A stretch of 64,000 bases of DNA. Source: Leptofilum sp965223525. GTDB lineage: Bacteria; Chloroflexota; Anaerolineae; Promineifilales; Promineifilaceae. How positions within the stretch are numbered: the stretch's first letter is position 1; every line of letters begins with the position of its first letter. The translations under genes were made by a program, and so were the position numbers. The stretch spans positions 124,001 through 188,000 of the forward strand of contig NZ_CBDCWX010000004.1 of the NCBI RefSeq assembly GCF_965223525.1. Direction: 5' to 3'. The notes under the pieces were generated by a model. That model saw only the letters and a program-made list of their open reading frames with translations, was not told the DNA's origin and did not search any database. Shown one piece after another: positions 1 through 8,668 of the stretch.

Positions 1-267
1 AGATAGGTTCATGGTTTCATCAGCGTCCATAATTTGTTGGGCGTGCCGCCACGGATCACCCTCACGGGTACGTTCACCATCTGCCCACCGGAAACGGCCG
101 TCCAGACGTCGATTTAAAGATTTCCAACCGGTGTTTTTGGCTGTTTCCACTTTCGGTTCTGCGGGCAGCAGTGCCTCCTCTTGTTCAAACAAGGAAGCCC
201 AATAGGCATCGTCAGGTTGTGATTGAGAAGACATTTCTGGTGGGGAGGCGTTTGCAGTCATTTCCAT
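1..267 (-). CDS. Hypothetical protein, N-terminal 89 residues (cut by window edge)
   Basis: An open frame runs without a stop from an ATG at 267 to the left edge, exactly 89 codons. A second in-frame ATG lies at 261. A weak purine-rich ribosome site (GCAGAGAG) precedes the first ATG. The visible part is hydrophilic and acidic, with a Ser/Gln/Pro-rich start, a segment YWASLFEQEEALL, and an Arg/Trp-rich part ending near QQIMDADETMNLS. There is no signal peptide or membrane segment. It carries one in-frame copy of the ACGGCCGT palindrome near 104, read as Asp-Gly-Arg, like real genes of this window. I do not recognise the family. It is divergent from birA. Confidence 0.6.
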   Translation of the reverse strand, partial: MEMTANASPPEMSSQSQPDDAYWASLFEQEEALLPAEPKVETAKNTGWKSLNRRLDGRFRWADGERTREGDPWRHAQQIMDADETMNLS

Positions 268-599
268 TACTCTCTGCGGGTTTAGTTGAAACAATATTAC
301 CGGATGATGCTGTTGCAAACAAGCGAAATTCTTGGTAGATAGTGAGGGAAAACTGTTCATGCAAAAGCGGGAAAGTAATTGGAAATAAGCAAAGCCAGTT
401 CTCCCGCTTTCACTGAGTAATTCACAATTCCGCGGCTCAATTTTTATCAAGATACTTTTTGTGATTTACACAATGGCTATAATAAAGAACTTGTATTTAC
501 TCCAATCAATTATAGAAAGAGATAGCAGCATGTCAACTAAAATTTTATGCAATTTTTATACGAATTTGACAAATAAAGGCAATAAAGGGAGATTCACGG
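268..599. other. Divergent intergenic region, AT-rich
   Basis: This 332-bp stretch separates the minus-strand left-edge gene from plus-strand birA. It is clearly more AT-rich than the genes and must hold both promoters. A TATAAT hexamer lies near 477-482, but I see no well-spaced -35 box, so I do not call a promoter. No open frame, tRNA or strong hairpin is visible. Confidence 0.5.
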
Positions 600-1418
600 A
601 TGAATGAATTAGCAGCAACGGCCGTATCGCAGGCACTCTCTACTCGCTGGCTGGGCCAAGCTTACCAATTTTTCCCAGAGGTAGATTCCACCAACGATTT
701 GCTCAAGGAGATGGTGCAGCAAGGTTCCGAGGACGATCCACCAACTGGGTTGCTACTCTTAACAGAATACCAACGGCGGGGACGCGGCCGTTTGGAACGC
801 CGTTGGGATGCGCCCCCCGGCAGTTCGCTATTGCTTTCCATGCTGTTTCGCCCCAACTGGCCCGCAGAGCAAACAAACTGGCTCACTATGCTAGTCAGCG
901 TGGCGGCGACTGAGGCGATTGCTGCCCATACCGATCTCACTGTACGCCTAAAGTGGCCCAATGACATCGTGGTGCAGCAGTCTGGGCAATGGCACAAGGT
1001 GAGTGGTATTTTGCAGGAAGGTGGTTTTGGCGCAGACGGCCGTCTGCAATGGGCAATCGTCGGCATTGGCATCAACGTCAATATTCCAGCCGCGCAGCTG
1101 CCAGATGGCATTACCCCAGCGACTAGCTTATTGGCGGCAACAGGGCAGCCTGTGCCCCGACTGCCTCTGCTGGCCACCTTTCTTCAGAAGGTGGAAAAAT
1201 TGTATGATGCTGTTGGCAACGGCCGTTCCCCACACCCCCAATGGCAAGAAAAACTGATAAACTTGGGACAGCCCGTCCACGTCACGCAGGCTCAAACAGG
1301 CCACCAACTTCATGGTATTGCCGAAGCTACAGACCCCGCCGGGCATCTACTCGTGCGAGACAAAACCGGCCAGCTACATACCGTCGCTGCCGCCGACGTG
1401 ACCCTGCAAGAAATCTAG
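600..1418 (+). CDS. birA: Biotin--[acetyl-CoA-carboxylase] ligase
   Basis: It activates biotin with ATP to biotinyl-5'-AMP and transfers it to the biotin carrier domain of acyl-CoA carboxylases, in the cytosol. The 272-residue protein is a group I (catalytic plus C-terminal domain) ligase. It starts directly with the catalytic fold and lacks the N-terminal helix-turn-helix of E. coli BirA, so it should not be the DNA-binding repressor form. Visible motifs are VDSTND (28-33), the biotinyl-AMP loop GRGRLERRW (61-69), KWPND (118-122) and GIGINVN. The small C-terminal beta-barrel follows from about residue 220. A GGGAG site lies before the ATG. It carries several copies of the dispersed palindrome (617, 1036, 1218). 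Confidence 0.93.
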   Translation: MNELAATAVSQALSTRWLGQAYQFFPEVDSTNDLLKEMVQQGSEDDPPTGLLLLTEYQRRGRGRLERRWDAPPGSSLLLSMLFRPNWPAEQTNWLTMLVSVAATEAIAAHTDLTVRLKWPNDIVVQQSGQWHKVSGILQEGGFGADGRLQWAIVGIGINVNIPAAQLPDGITPATSLLAATGQPVPRLPLLATFLQKVEKLYDAVGNGRSPHPQWQEKLINLGQPVHVTQAQTGHQLHGIAEATDPAGHLLVRDKTGQLHTVAAADVTLQEI

Positions 1419-1560
1419 TTATTGTCAACTAAAACCCTCGTTTTTCGCCAAAATTGGGTTACAATAGATTCAATCTTCGGTTAGCCACACACCTTATCAA
1501 TCAACCCGAAGGGAAAACCGCTAGAAAGTTTTGGCAGCAAATGAAGAGAGGAATCCACCC

Positions 1561-1923
1561 ATGACCGATTTCCGCGATGACTTTGACGATGATTTAAATA
1601 GCGAGCTCGATGATGATTTTTCTGCCTTCCGGGACGATCTGTTTGGAGATGATGAAGGATCACCGTTGGTAGACGATCTACCGCCCATTGACGATATGGA
1701 TGATGAATTTGAGCAGCTGCGCCGTAAATCGGCGCGTGGCGAATCGCTTGATGATGATTTAGCCAGCGACGACGAGTTTTTTAGCGAAGAAAGCAGCGGC
1801 GGTAGCGGCTTTGCCTGGCGCAATTTCACCCCTGGTCAGCGGCTCATCTTGGCCCTGCTCGTATTCCTCAACATTGTCATGGGTGTCATAGGTCTTCTGG
1901 TTATTACCGGCAATTTGGGCTAA
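1561..1923 (+). CDS. Small acidic protein with C-terminal membrane anchor
   Basis: A protein of 120 residues with an extremely acidic, Asp-rich N-terminal two thirds (DDFDDDLNSELDDDF, residues 5-19) and one hydrophobic segment close to the C-terminus (LILALLVFLNIVMGVIGLLV). This suggests a tail-anchored topology with the acidic part probably cytosolic. I prefer the ATG at 1561 because GAGAGG lies 10-15 bases upstream; an upstream TTG at 1531 would add ten residues without a clear ribosome site. It follows birA by 142 bp on the same strand and is closed by a strong terminator. I do not recognise a family; its function is unknown. The acidic repeats could bind cations or basic partners, but nothing here shows it. 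Confidence 0.75.
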   Translation: MTDFRDDFDDDLNSELDDDFSAFRDDLFGDDEGSPLVDDLPPIDDMDDEFEQLRRKSARGESLDDDLASDDEFFSEESSGGSGFAWRNFTPGQRLILALLVFLNIVMGVIGLLVITGNLG

Positions 1924-1951
1924 TTCTTTAAACATCCAACAGACTGAAACA

Positions 1952-1985
1952 AAAACAGGGCGCGATGAGCGCCCTGTTTTGCTTT
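1952..1985. terminator. Strong hairpin terminator, probably bidirectional
   Basis: Two perfect 12-base arms (1952-1963 and 1969-1980; AAAACAGGGCGC and its complement) enclose a 5-base loop. T- and A-tracts on both sides suit termination of the plus-strand gene ending at 1923 and of the minus-strand SPFH gene ending at 2000. Confidence 0.85.
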
Positions 1986-1999
1986 AAGGAAGGGGAGGT

Positions 2000-3178
2000 T
2001 TACGGCGAGGATTCCGTTGTTGTGGGCTGGCCACCTGTATCCACTGTGGGCACAATGCCAGGCCCTGGCAAAACCAGGGTGGGAATGGTGCCTTCCGGCG
2101 TAAAGATAATCTTGTCCGTGTCCGTGAGGGCGCTGGCGTTAGCTTGTACTATCAGCAGCTCCACGTATTCTGGATTTTGAGCATAAATTAGAGCCAACGC
2201 ATCTTGAAGAGCGGTGTCTGCCTGTGCTTGAACCAGAGCGACTTCAGCCAAAATTTCCGCAATTATCAAATCTTCTTCGGCCTGCAATAGCTCATTTTCT
2301 TTTGTGGCTAAAAGTACCGCCTGTTGCCGGGCAATCTCGGCCAAATCATTGACTTGGGTCGCTTCAATAACGGCCAACTGGGCAGACAAACGCTCTTGTT
2401 CTAGCTGAGCCAGGATAATTTGCTGGCGCGTTTGCTCTTGAATACGGCTTTGTTCTACCCGAATTTCACCCTCTTGGCGTGCTTGTTCGGCCGCAGCTTC
2501 CGCCTCTGCTTTAAGCTCATCCTGGGCTGCTTTTTCTGTTAGCAGACGACTTTGCACAATGGCGTCCAGGGCTGCTTGCACTTCTGGTGATAAGATAACT
2601 TCTGGCACAACCAGGTTTTCAATTCGCAAACCAATATCGGCAACCAGGTTGTTGAGTTCTTCATCAATGCAGGTTCGCAATTCATCGCGTGATGTACCGA
2701 TGATGTTGTTGTCGAAGGTACGGTCACCCACGCACACTTTCATGGATTGCCGGGCCAAATCCTGTACGCGCGTGCTGGCCAGCAGATCGTCTCGGTAAAT
2801 ACCGCGATATTGCGCCCACTGTTCCTCAATGAGTGGGGCCTGCCCCAGATCGGGGCGGAAAATATCGCCGCTGACGACCAAACCAATTCGCTGCTTATCT
2901 TGCGTGATTATCTCTACATCTGTCACGGTGAAGGGAATGGCTTGGGCAGAGATGGTTTCTAGTGAGACAAACAGGCCAAAGTCGCTGTAGACGCCAGGCC
3001 CCACAACTTGGTGAATACGGTTGTTGCGGAACTGAATGCCTACCTCTTGTTCCTGAACGGATTCGAAGATGTAGAAAAATTGGCCTGCAAATGAGAGTAA
3101 TAGCACAATGCCAACGATTGCGATAACCACAACGACAATGCGTCGTGCACCTGCCAAATTTAATTGTCTATTGTTCAT
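2000..3178 (-). CDS. SPFH/Band 7 (stomatin/prohibitin-like) membrane protein
   Basis: SPFH proteins form large oligomeric scaffolds at the membrane, often tied to lipid microdomains or to membrane proteases. The 392-residue protein has one N-terminal membrane segment (about 14-36), a Band 7 domain (about 40-210), and then a long Ala/Glu/Gln-rich coiled coil (about 215-330; EAEAAAEQARQEGEIRVEQS is typical). A Thr/Pro-rich tail ends the protein. The ATG has an AGGAG site seven bases upstream. It stands alone between the terminator near 1970 and the acylase gene, whose 3' end is upstream of it on the same strand (69 bp gap), so the two may share a transcript. No NfeD partner is nearby. The exact role is unknown. 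Confidence 0.85.
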   Translation of the reverse strand: MNNRQLNLAGARRIVVVVIAIVGIVLLLSFAGQFFYIFESVQEQEVGIQFRNNRIHQVVGPGVYSDFGLFVSLETISAQAIPFTVTDVEIITQDKQRIGLVVSGDIFRPDLGQAPLIEEQWAQYRGIYRDDLLASTRVQDLARQSMKVCVGDRTFDNNIIGTSRDELRTCIDEELNNLVADIGLRIENLVVPEVILSPEVQAALDAIVQSRLLTEKAAQDELKAEAEAAAEQARQEGEIRVEQSRIQEQTRQQIILAQLEQERLSAQLAVIEATQVNDLAEIARQQAVLLATKENELLQAEEDLIIAEILAEVALVQAQADTALQDALALIYAQNPEYVELLIVQANASALTDTDKIIFTPEGTIPTLVLPGPGIVPTVDTGGQPTTTESSP

Positions 3179-3247
3179 AGAATCTCCTATTTGTCTAAAG
3201 ATGTGGAATGATCTTAACAGATTTTACGCATTTTGGAGGATTTGGTT

Positions 3248-5458
3248 TCAGTCGTTTTCTTCCCCCGGTCTGTATTCTTGTTCCAAATTTGCCAGGATTT
3301 CTGCTTCGATAAACCAGACTGGCGTGAGTTCCCGCGCAACAAAAATTGGAGCTTGATCGGCAAAATGGGGTGAGGTTTCATCCTGCGTGGCGCTGCCGTA
3401 TTGGTGGATGCTCTGCGAGCTAACGGAGCCGTCTGGCTGCCAGGTTACCAGCAAAATGTATGAATCTCCTGCGATGCCGTGGAAACGGCTGTCTTCCCCC
3501 ATATCCCCATAAACCGCGTGTAGCACATCCGGTGCGCCGCCGAGTCCCAAATTGGTATCGCCTCGTACCAGGCGGTTTACTTCCTGCCAGGGTACTTCGA
3601 CCGTGCCGAAATGCTCCATTAGATGTGTCACTGCTTGTGAGAAGCTGCTTTGGGCGGAAACGGCCGTAAACAGCCCACCCGTCATATTCGACACTGACAT
3701 TTCAGTCCCGTCCGCTTCCAGTAAATAGTACAGAGTTAGTATTGCCACGGTTGCTCCTGTACTGTCTGGCGCGGTTTGCCAATCCCAGCTAGCCAATAAA
3801 TCGTAAGCCGTGCGTTCGTTTGGGTCATCGGGCGGAGACCCTGCCAAAATTGTGTTCACCATCCGGGCCATGTCCGATTCGGGATGGTAGGTCATGTCAT
3901 ATTTATAAGCGAAAAAGTCAGCTTCCGTAATAGATTCATCCCCACCCACCAGTGCCAACGAACGCAATGAGCGGTTAGACATGGTGTCGTCAATGCCTAG
4001 CGTCACAGAATAGTCGGCTTCGTCTGGGTTGCCTGCGCCCAGCGTGGTGCGGTAAGGATTGCTGTTGCTGTTTTGCACAAAGCCAGAGGGCGGATTGCTT
4101 ACCTGCGGCAGATCATCAAACGGCAAATATTCCGTCCACAGCGTTTCTGACGTGTTGCCGGGCAAATATTGTTGCCAGTTATAACCCTCAGCGCGGATGG
4201 GAATACGGCCGTTATACACATAAAAAATATTCCCTTCCGCATCGGCATACCCCACATTAAACATCGGCAACGGCCCTTCGCGCATCGCCGCCCGCCACTC
4301 TTCCAGGTTGGTTGCTTTGTTTAGCCGCACAAACTGCTCCACATGGCCAATTTCCCCCATCCCCGCATACCGGATGGCATACACGCCATGCTCCTGCCGC
4401 ACCGTTGGCCCATATACCGACCATAACACCTCTTGCTTCACCGTCCAGCGAAAACGGCCGAACAGCGTCACTGTAATTGGCGCTTCGCCTACCTCCAAAT
4501 CGCGCCATTCACCATCAAACAGATATTGGTCTGGATTGTCAGGGTTTATTTCCAGTACGTAAATATCAATCAAATCTGGTCTGTTTACCGTAAACGCCCA
4601 GCCCAAATGCTCATTGTGACCGTGAGTGATGGTGGGTGAACCAGGCAGCAAGCCGCCCACTGTGTTCCACCCCTCGTCGCTCACAACGTGGGCCTCATAC
4701 CAAGCCACCGGCCCCTCCCACGGCTGGTGCGAATTGATCGCCAAAAACGTTTCCCCGTTGGCACTGCGCTCTGGCCCCACGGCGATGACGTTGGAGCCAT
4801 ATTTCACTGCTGGTGGCAAATGGGAAACTGGAGACTGGAGATTAGAGATGGGAGATTGTGCAATCTCCTTTTCAGAGATGGTTCCCTGCCGCGTTTCAGC
4901 AAAAAGCTCGCCCAATGCGCCATCTAATCCAAAAAAGAGCGGTACACGATGGATAAAACCGGCCGCCACATCCCGCCCAGAAAGAGGGAACACTTCTGGC
5001 AGCATCACTTCGTCCTCGTGCAGGGCGGCGTAATAGTTCAACCCATCGGCGTATCCTTGCATGATGGCCTGGATTTCTGACGGGACGGTGTCGTATTCAG
5101 CATCTACCACGTCCCAGATGCGGAGTAGCTGCACCATGTAATCGTTGGGCGCGGCGTCTATGCCATAAGCCATGCCCAGCCTGCCCCGTGCCGCCACTAA
5201 CGCTTGCTGGATGGTGAGGAAATCATCTTCTGCATGTGCGTAACCGAGGCCATAGGCAGCGTCTGCGTCGGTTTTGCCAAAAATGTGCGGCACGCCAAAG
5301 CTATCTCGCCGGATGATGACATTGTAATTTTCATTCACTGCTTCCAGCTCATCCAGATTCACCACAAACGGCCAAACACCCTGCGGCCAGAAAATGTAGG
5401 CAGCGGCCAATGCCAACACCCCAACCACACCCAACGCAATTTTTTGCCATCTTCTCAT
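3248..5458 (-). CDS. Penicillin acylase family (S45) hydrolase, AHL/aculeacin acylase-like
   Basis: S45 Ntn hydrolases are exported, cleave themselves, and hydrolyse amide bonds with the N-terminal Ser of the beta chain. The protein (736 residues from ATG 5458; a TTG precedes it directly) has an N-terminal signal-anchor (about 7-24), then alpha-chain motifs (RRDSFGVPHIFGKTDADAAY). The predicted nucleophile is Ser222 in YGSNVIAVGPERSANG, followed by AINSHQPW. This arrangement resembles PvdQ-type acyl-homoserine-lactone and aculeacin acylases more than penicillin G acylase, so long-chain acyl amides are a plausible substrate; the true substrate is unknown. Just before the cleavage site lies a repeat-derived stretch (SPISNLQSPVSHLP), probably in the removable spacer peptide. 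A GAGG ribosome site supports the ATG. Confidence 0.85.
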   Translation of the reverse strand: MRRWQKIALGVVGVLALAAAYIFWPQGVWPFVVNLDELEAVNENYNVIIRRDSFGVPHIFGKTDADAAYGLGYAHAEDDFLTIQQALVAARGRLGMAYGIDAAPNDYMVQLLRIWDVVDAEYDTVPSEIQAIMQGYADGLNYYAALHEDEVMLPEVFPLSGRDVAAGFIHRVPLFFGLDGALGELFAETRQGTISEKEIAQSPISNLQSPVSHLPPAVKYGSNVIAVGPERSANGETFLAINSHQPWEGPVAWYEAHVVSDEGWNTVGGLLPGSPTITHGHNEHLGWAFTVNRPDLIDIYVLEINPDNPDQYLFDGEWRDLEVGEAPITVTLFGRFRWTVKQEVLWSVYGPTVRQEHGVYAIRYAGMGEIGHVEQFVRLNKATNLEEWRAAMREGPLPMFNVGYADAEGNIFYVYNGRIPIRAEGYNWQQYLPGNTSETLWTEYLPFDDLPQVSNPPSGFVQNSNSNPYRTTLGAGNPDEADYSVTLGIDDTMSNRSLRSLALVGGDESITEADFFAYKYDMTYHPESDMARMVNTILAGSPPDDPNERTAYDLLASWDWQTAPDSTGATVAILTLYYLLEADGTEMSVSNMTGGLFTAVSAQSSFSQAVTHLMEHFGTVEVPWQEVNRLVRGDTNLGLGGAPDVLHAVYGDMGEDSRFHGIAGDSYILLVTWQPDGSVSSQSIHQYGSATQDETSPHFADQAPIFVARELTPVWFIEAEILANLEQEYRPGEEND
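4818..4870. repeat. Short purine-rich repeat and hairpin inside the acylase gene
   Basis: The plus strand reads as repeated GGAGA/TTAGAGA units (4818-4855) followed by a perfect 8-bp hairpin (GGAGATTG and CAATCTCC, 4851-4868). On the coding strand it encodes SPISNLQSPVSHL. Very similar sequence, GGAGAGTGGAGATTAGAGAT, occurs at 36016-36035 at the end of another gene, so this is an interspersed repeat that has been absorbed into coding sequence. Confidence 0.6.
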
Positions 5459-5472
5459 CAAAGTTAACCTCG

Positions 5473-5530
5473 TAGCCGCGGATTCTTTCCGCGCAGGGGC
5501 TTTAAAAACGCGGAAAGAATCCGCGGCTAC
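5473..5530. repeat. REP-like hairpin, copy 1 (left flank of transposase remnant)
   Basis: A perfect 22-bp inverted repeat (arm GTAGCCGCGGATTCTTTCCGCG) encloses a loop of about 15 bases. The same arm recurs at 5863-5922 on the other side of the short transposase-like frame, which is the classic layout of a REP-associated transposase with its REP sequences. Confidence 0.85.
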
Positions 5531-5850
5531 TAAAAATCAAGATTTTTTACTGAGCCCGGTTCTATGTGCCCCCAACCGATTTCATACCAGCCGCGCTTCA
5601 AATATTCATGGTAGCTGGAATGCGGATAATCTTCTGGCCTAATTACCAAGCCATGTTTTACAGGATTGTAATGGATGTAATGCAGGTGATTGAGATAATC
5701 GCGCTCATCACGACGGATAGTTTGGCGTAGGAGCGCAATGTTGGCTGGGTTAATAAAAATTGGTTGGCGGTTTTTTGTTACGGCCGTTACAAAGTAAATT
5801 GCACCTGCCATGTACACGCGTTTAATCCGGTCACGAATCTGATTACTCAT
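5530..5850 (-). pseudogene. REP-associated tyrosine transposase (Y1_Tnp/IS200-like), internally deleted
   Basis: RAYT proteins are single-copy HUH/Y1 transposases that act on flanking REP hairpins. This 106-residue frame joins a typical start (GAIYFVTAVTKNRQPIF, about residues 16-32) directly to a typical C-terminal part (HYIHYNPVKHGLVIRPEDYPHSSYHEY, split as HYIHYNPVKHGLV then EDYPHSSYHEY). The middle part of the family, with the His-x-His metal site, is absent, so the protein should be catalytically dead although the frame is still open. Family members are usually 150-200 residues. ATG at 5850; the stop lies at the edge of the left hairpin. Both flanks carry the same hairpin (5473-5530, 5863-5922). 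It may survive as a non-autonomous unit. Confidence 0.8.
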
Positions 5851-5862
5851 GATTCAATCTCA

Positions 5863-5922
5863 GTAGCCGCGGATTCTTTCCGCGCAACCAAGACGGTTCG
5901 CGCGGAAAGAATCCGCAGCTAC
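5863..5922. repeat. REP-like hairpin, copy 2 (right flank of transposase remnant)
   Basis: The left arm (5863-5885, beginning GTAGCCGCGGATTCTTTCCG) and the right arm (5900-5922) pair over 23 bases with one mismatch. It is the same family as the hairpin at 5473-5530; only the loop differs. Confidence 0.85.
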
Positions 5923-5929
5923 GAAACAT

Positions 5930-8497
5930 TTACTCTGAGGGTGTCAAAATTAGGTGGTTTACGGCCGTTTCCATCACACTTTCTTCGCTCCACACCATTG
6001 GTAGATACTCCCCGTTCAGCCACAGCTCAATCTGGTCATCATAATTGGGGTGATACGGGTGACCAGATTGCCCAGTGGGGATGACCCATTCGCTAGCATC
6101 AAAGTCGCTCATATCCACCAGCATTCGCATGGAAACATGACCAGATACTGCTGCCGGATTGCTCCAACGCCAGCTATTGGCATTCACAATGCTACTGCCG
6201 CCGTCGGCCGGGAACGGCCCGCGATTTACCAGCGACTCTACCGCACCAATGCCGCTTTCACCCAGCGGGCTACTCACAAAGGTGGCGGTGTGGATGCTGC
6301 CCCAGGTCCATTCGTTCATGTCGCCGCCCACATTTTCCTCAAACCAGGCCACGGTATCCTCCAACGCCATCAGCAAAATGTCTGCCTGCGATTCTTCGGT
6401 GTCTGTGGTGGTGTCGTCCCACCAAATCGCTTCTGGATTGGCGGCCAACTGGTGGAACAGCACCCGCCCGCCAAATGAACTGACATTCTCCTCACCCACG
6501 TCATCCAACAGAGTGGCTTGTGCTAGGTGCATGTAGAATATCTCGAACAATGCTGCTGGCACGCTGTCGCGTCGTAGCTGCCGATCCCAGCCGCGCAGCC
6601 GCTCCAGCGCCGCTTGCACTGTCTCGTCGTCGCTGGAGAGGCCGTCCAGCAGTGGAATGTAGCTGTCTGCCATGAGCGAGTGGCTGTCAAACTGGATGCG
6701 GGCCATATCGTCCTGAGATAGTTCGCCGTCTCCATCCAGTTCTGCCTCGATCAAATCTATGATGCGCTGGCCGCGATCCCCATCGGCCCAATAGAGGTTG
6801 AGGAAGTATGGATACGCCTCGTCAACTACTGAATGGTTAGCGGTGACGATGTAGCCCCCCTCAGGGTTTAGCACGGCGGGCAGCTCTTCGTAAGGCACCC
6901 ACCCGGTCCATTCGTATTCACCTGTCCAGCCGGGAACTGGCACTAGCCCATCCCCGTTGGCGCGGATGGGAATCCGCCCAGGCATTTGGTAAGCGATATT
7001 GCCTTCCACATCGGCATAGACAAAGTTTTGCGAGGGGACATCCCAATAGCGCAGGGCTTCGCGGAAATCTTGGTAATTTACGGCCGTATTCAACCCAATA
7101 ATCGCCTCCAACGTTCGCATTGGTTCATGAGCCGTCCAGCGCATGGCCAGCACGTCGCTGGTGTCGTCCCGCAAATCGCTGATGATGGGGCCGTGCCGGG
7201 TAATCTTTACCTCGATCACCACCACCTCACCGCCGTTGACCTTGATCACCTCTTCGATGATTTCCATATCTTCCCACTCGCCCATAAACTCAACCTGGTT
7301 GGGATTGTTGGGGTTGAGCTTCTCGATGTACAAATCCTGCACGTCTGGGCCAACGTTAGTGACACCCCAAGCAATGTTGCCGTTGTGGCCGATGACCACG
7401 CCGGGGACCCCCGCAAAGCTAAAGCCCTGCACATTGTAGCCGGGAGCGTGCAGTCCCACCTGGTACCAAATCGAGGGCATCTGGATGCCCAAATGCGGGT
7501 CGTTGGCCAGTAGAGGCAGCCCCGTGTCGGTGTGGTCGCCGCTGATAGCCCAGTTGTTGCTACCAACAAAATCGCCGCTGCCAAAGAAGCCGTTTGCCGG
7601 ATAGCTGCCAACGATGTTTGTGTTGACGTTTTCCCAGTTGACCTGCTGCAATTGCTCATGCAATGAAACAATACAACTTGTTTGGCTGTGGCCGACGTCC
7701 TCGCCGCGCCACAAGCTGGCACGGTCTGGAGACCGGCCAGAGCGGCAAAAATGGGTCATTGCTTCGGTTTCTTCATTGGTGAACTCAATCTCTATCGCGT
7801 CAGTCGGAACTATCACAGGGCGACTATCATACGGGTAGAAGGGGAGTAGGTTAGCGGTTGTTCCTTCGCCTAATTTATTGATGAGATTGGCGCGGCGCAG
7901 TTCACTGCTCCAGTTTCCGCCCAAATCATCGGCCATCACTACTGCCCAGCCGATGGTATGTAACGGTTCCCACGGTTCAATTTCCCACTTTTCATTCACC
8001 AAGCCCAACACGGTGTAATTGAGGGAAACATTGTCGCCTTGCTCGGCGATGTAAGCGTTGACGCCTTCGCTATATGCCTCCAGGATGGCCATCATTTCTG
8101 GCGAGTTGCTTTCGTAGTAAGCTAGCGAGTCGGCGGCGATGCGATTCCAGCCCATCGTGCGGATGAAGGTATCAATCTCTATACCTGGCTGGCCGATGAT
8201 CTCCGCAGTGCGTCCCTGGCCGATGTAACGCCAGAACTCCATTTGCCAGAAGCGATCCTGGGCATGAACGTAGCCTTGCGCCAGGAAGAGGTCATGCTCA
8301 TTTTCGGCGTAGATGTAGGGGATGCCGTTTTCGTCGCGGTAGACGTTGACTGTATCTTCCAGTCCGGGGATGGTGAGGGTGGTATCGGTGTCGGGGTACG
8401 GCCGTCTCACATTCACCACGCCTACAATGGTCAAAACGACAATCAGTAGAGCAATGATGCCAACTAAAATTAATCCAATGCGGGCTGCCAGTTTCAT
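5930..8497 (-). CDS. Penicillin acylase family (S45) hydrolase, second paralogue
   Basis: An exported Ntn hydrolase that should mature into alpha and beta chains and cleave an amide; the substrate is unknown. I start it at ATG 8497 (855 residues) because GGAGG lies just upstream and the signal-anchor MKLAARIGLILVGIIALLIV follows at once; an upstream start would add 36 odd residues. Alpha-chain motifs include ENGIPYIYAENEHDLFLAQG and GYVHAQDRFWQMEFWR. The predicted nucleophile is Ser313 in FVGSNNWAISG, followed by PLLANDPHL and GHNGNIAWG. Residues about 251-271 (CRSGRSPDRASLWRGEDV) are foreign to the family and match an interspersed repeat. It differs clearly from the neighbouring acylase (3248-5458), so the pair is an old duplication or two separate families, not a recent tandem copy. 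Confidence 0.88.
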   Translation of the reverse strand: MKLAARIGLILVGIIALLIVVLTIVGVVNVRRPYPDTDTTLTIPGLEDTVNVYRDENGIPYIYAENEHDLFLAQGYVHAQDRFWQMEFWRYIGQGRTAEIIGQPGIEIDTFIRTMGWNRIAADSLAYYESNSPEMMAILEAYSEGVNAYIAEQGDNVSLNYTVLGLVNEKWEIEPWEPLHTIGWAVVMADDLGGNWSSELRRANLINKLGEGTTANLLPFYPYDSRPVIVPTDAIEIEFTNEETEAMTHFCRSGRSPDRASLWRGEDVGHSQTSCIVSLHEQLQQVNWENVNTNIVGSYPANGFFGSGDFVGSNNWAISGDHTDTGLPLLANDPHLGIQMPSIWYQVGLHAPGYNVQGFSFAGVPGVVIGHNGNIAWGVTNVGPDVQDLYIEKLNPNNPNQVEFMGEWEDMEIIEEVIKVNGGEVVVIEVKITRHGPIISDLRDDTSDVLAMRWTAHEPMRTLEAIIGLNTAVNYQDFREALRYWDVPSQNFVYADVEGNIAYQMPGRIPIRANGDGLVPVPGWTGEYEWTGWVPYEELPAVLNPEGGYIVTANHSVVDEAYPYFLNLYWADGDRGQRIIDLIEAELDGDGELSQDDMARIQFDSHSLMADSYIPLLDGLSSDDETVQAALERLRGWDRQLRRDSVPAALFEIFYMHLAQATLLDDVGEENVSSFGGRVLFHQLAANPEAIWWDDTTTDTEESQADILLMALEDTVAWFEENVGGDMNEWTWGSIHTATFVSSPLGESGIGAVESLVNRGPFPADGGSSIVNANSWRWSNPAAVSGHVSMRMLVDMSDFDASEWVIPTGQSGHPYHPNYDDQIELWLNGEYLPMVWSEESVMETAVNHLILTPSE
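7693..7752. repeat. Interspersed repeat absorbed in-frame in the acylase gene
   Basis: The segment around GGCACGGTCTGGAGACCGG reads without frame disruption as Cys-Arg-Ser-Gly-Arg-Ser-Pro-Asp-Arg-Ala-Ser-Leu on the minus strand. It closely resembles the intergenic palindrome at 34396-34456 (GGCACGGTGGGACACCGGCC in the reverse sense). The position is just before the predicted self-cleavage site, in or near the spacer peptide. Confidence 0.6.
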
Positions 8498-8668
8498 CTT
8501 TTCCTCCAGTGGGCTGCGGGCTGTGCCAGGAACGTCATGCGGCGTTTGCAGATGGGGCACAGCTAGTTGAATAGGCACAATGATACCTGCTTTGAGGTTG
8601 AGCAACTAGGTGAAAATGTAGGCGTAGCGGAGAAGAAAGTAGCCCCTTTTTAGCAGGCCACGATTTGA

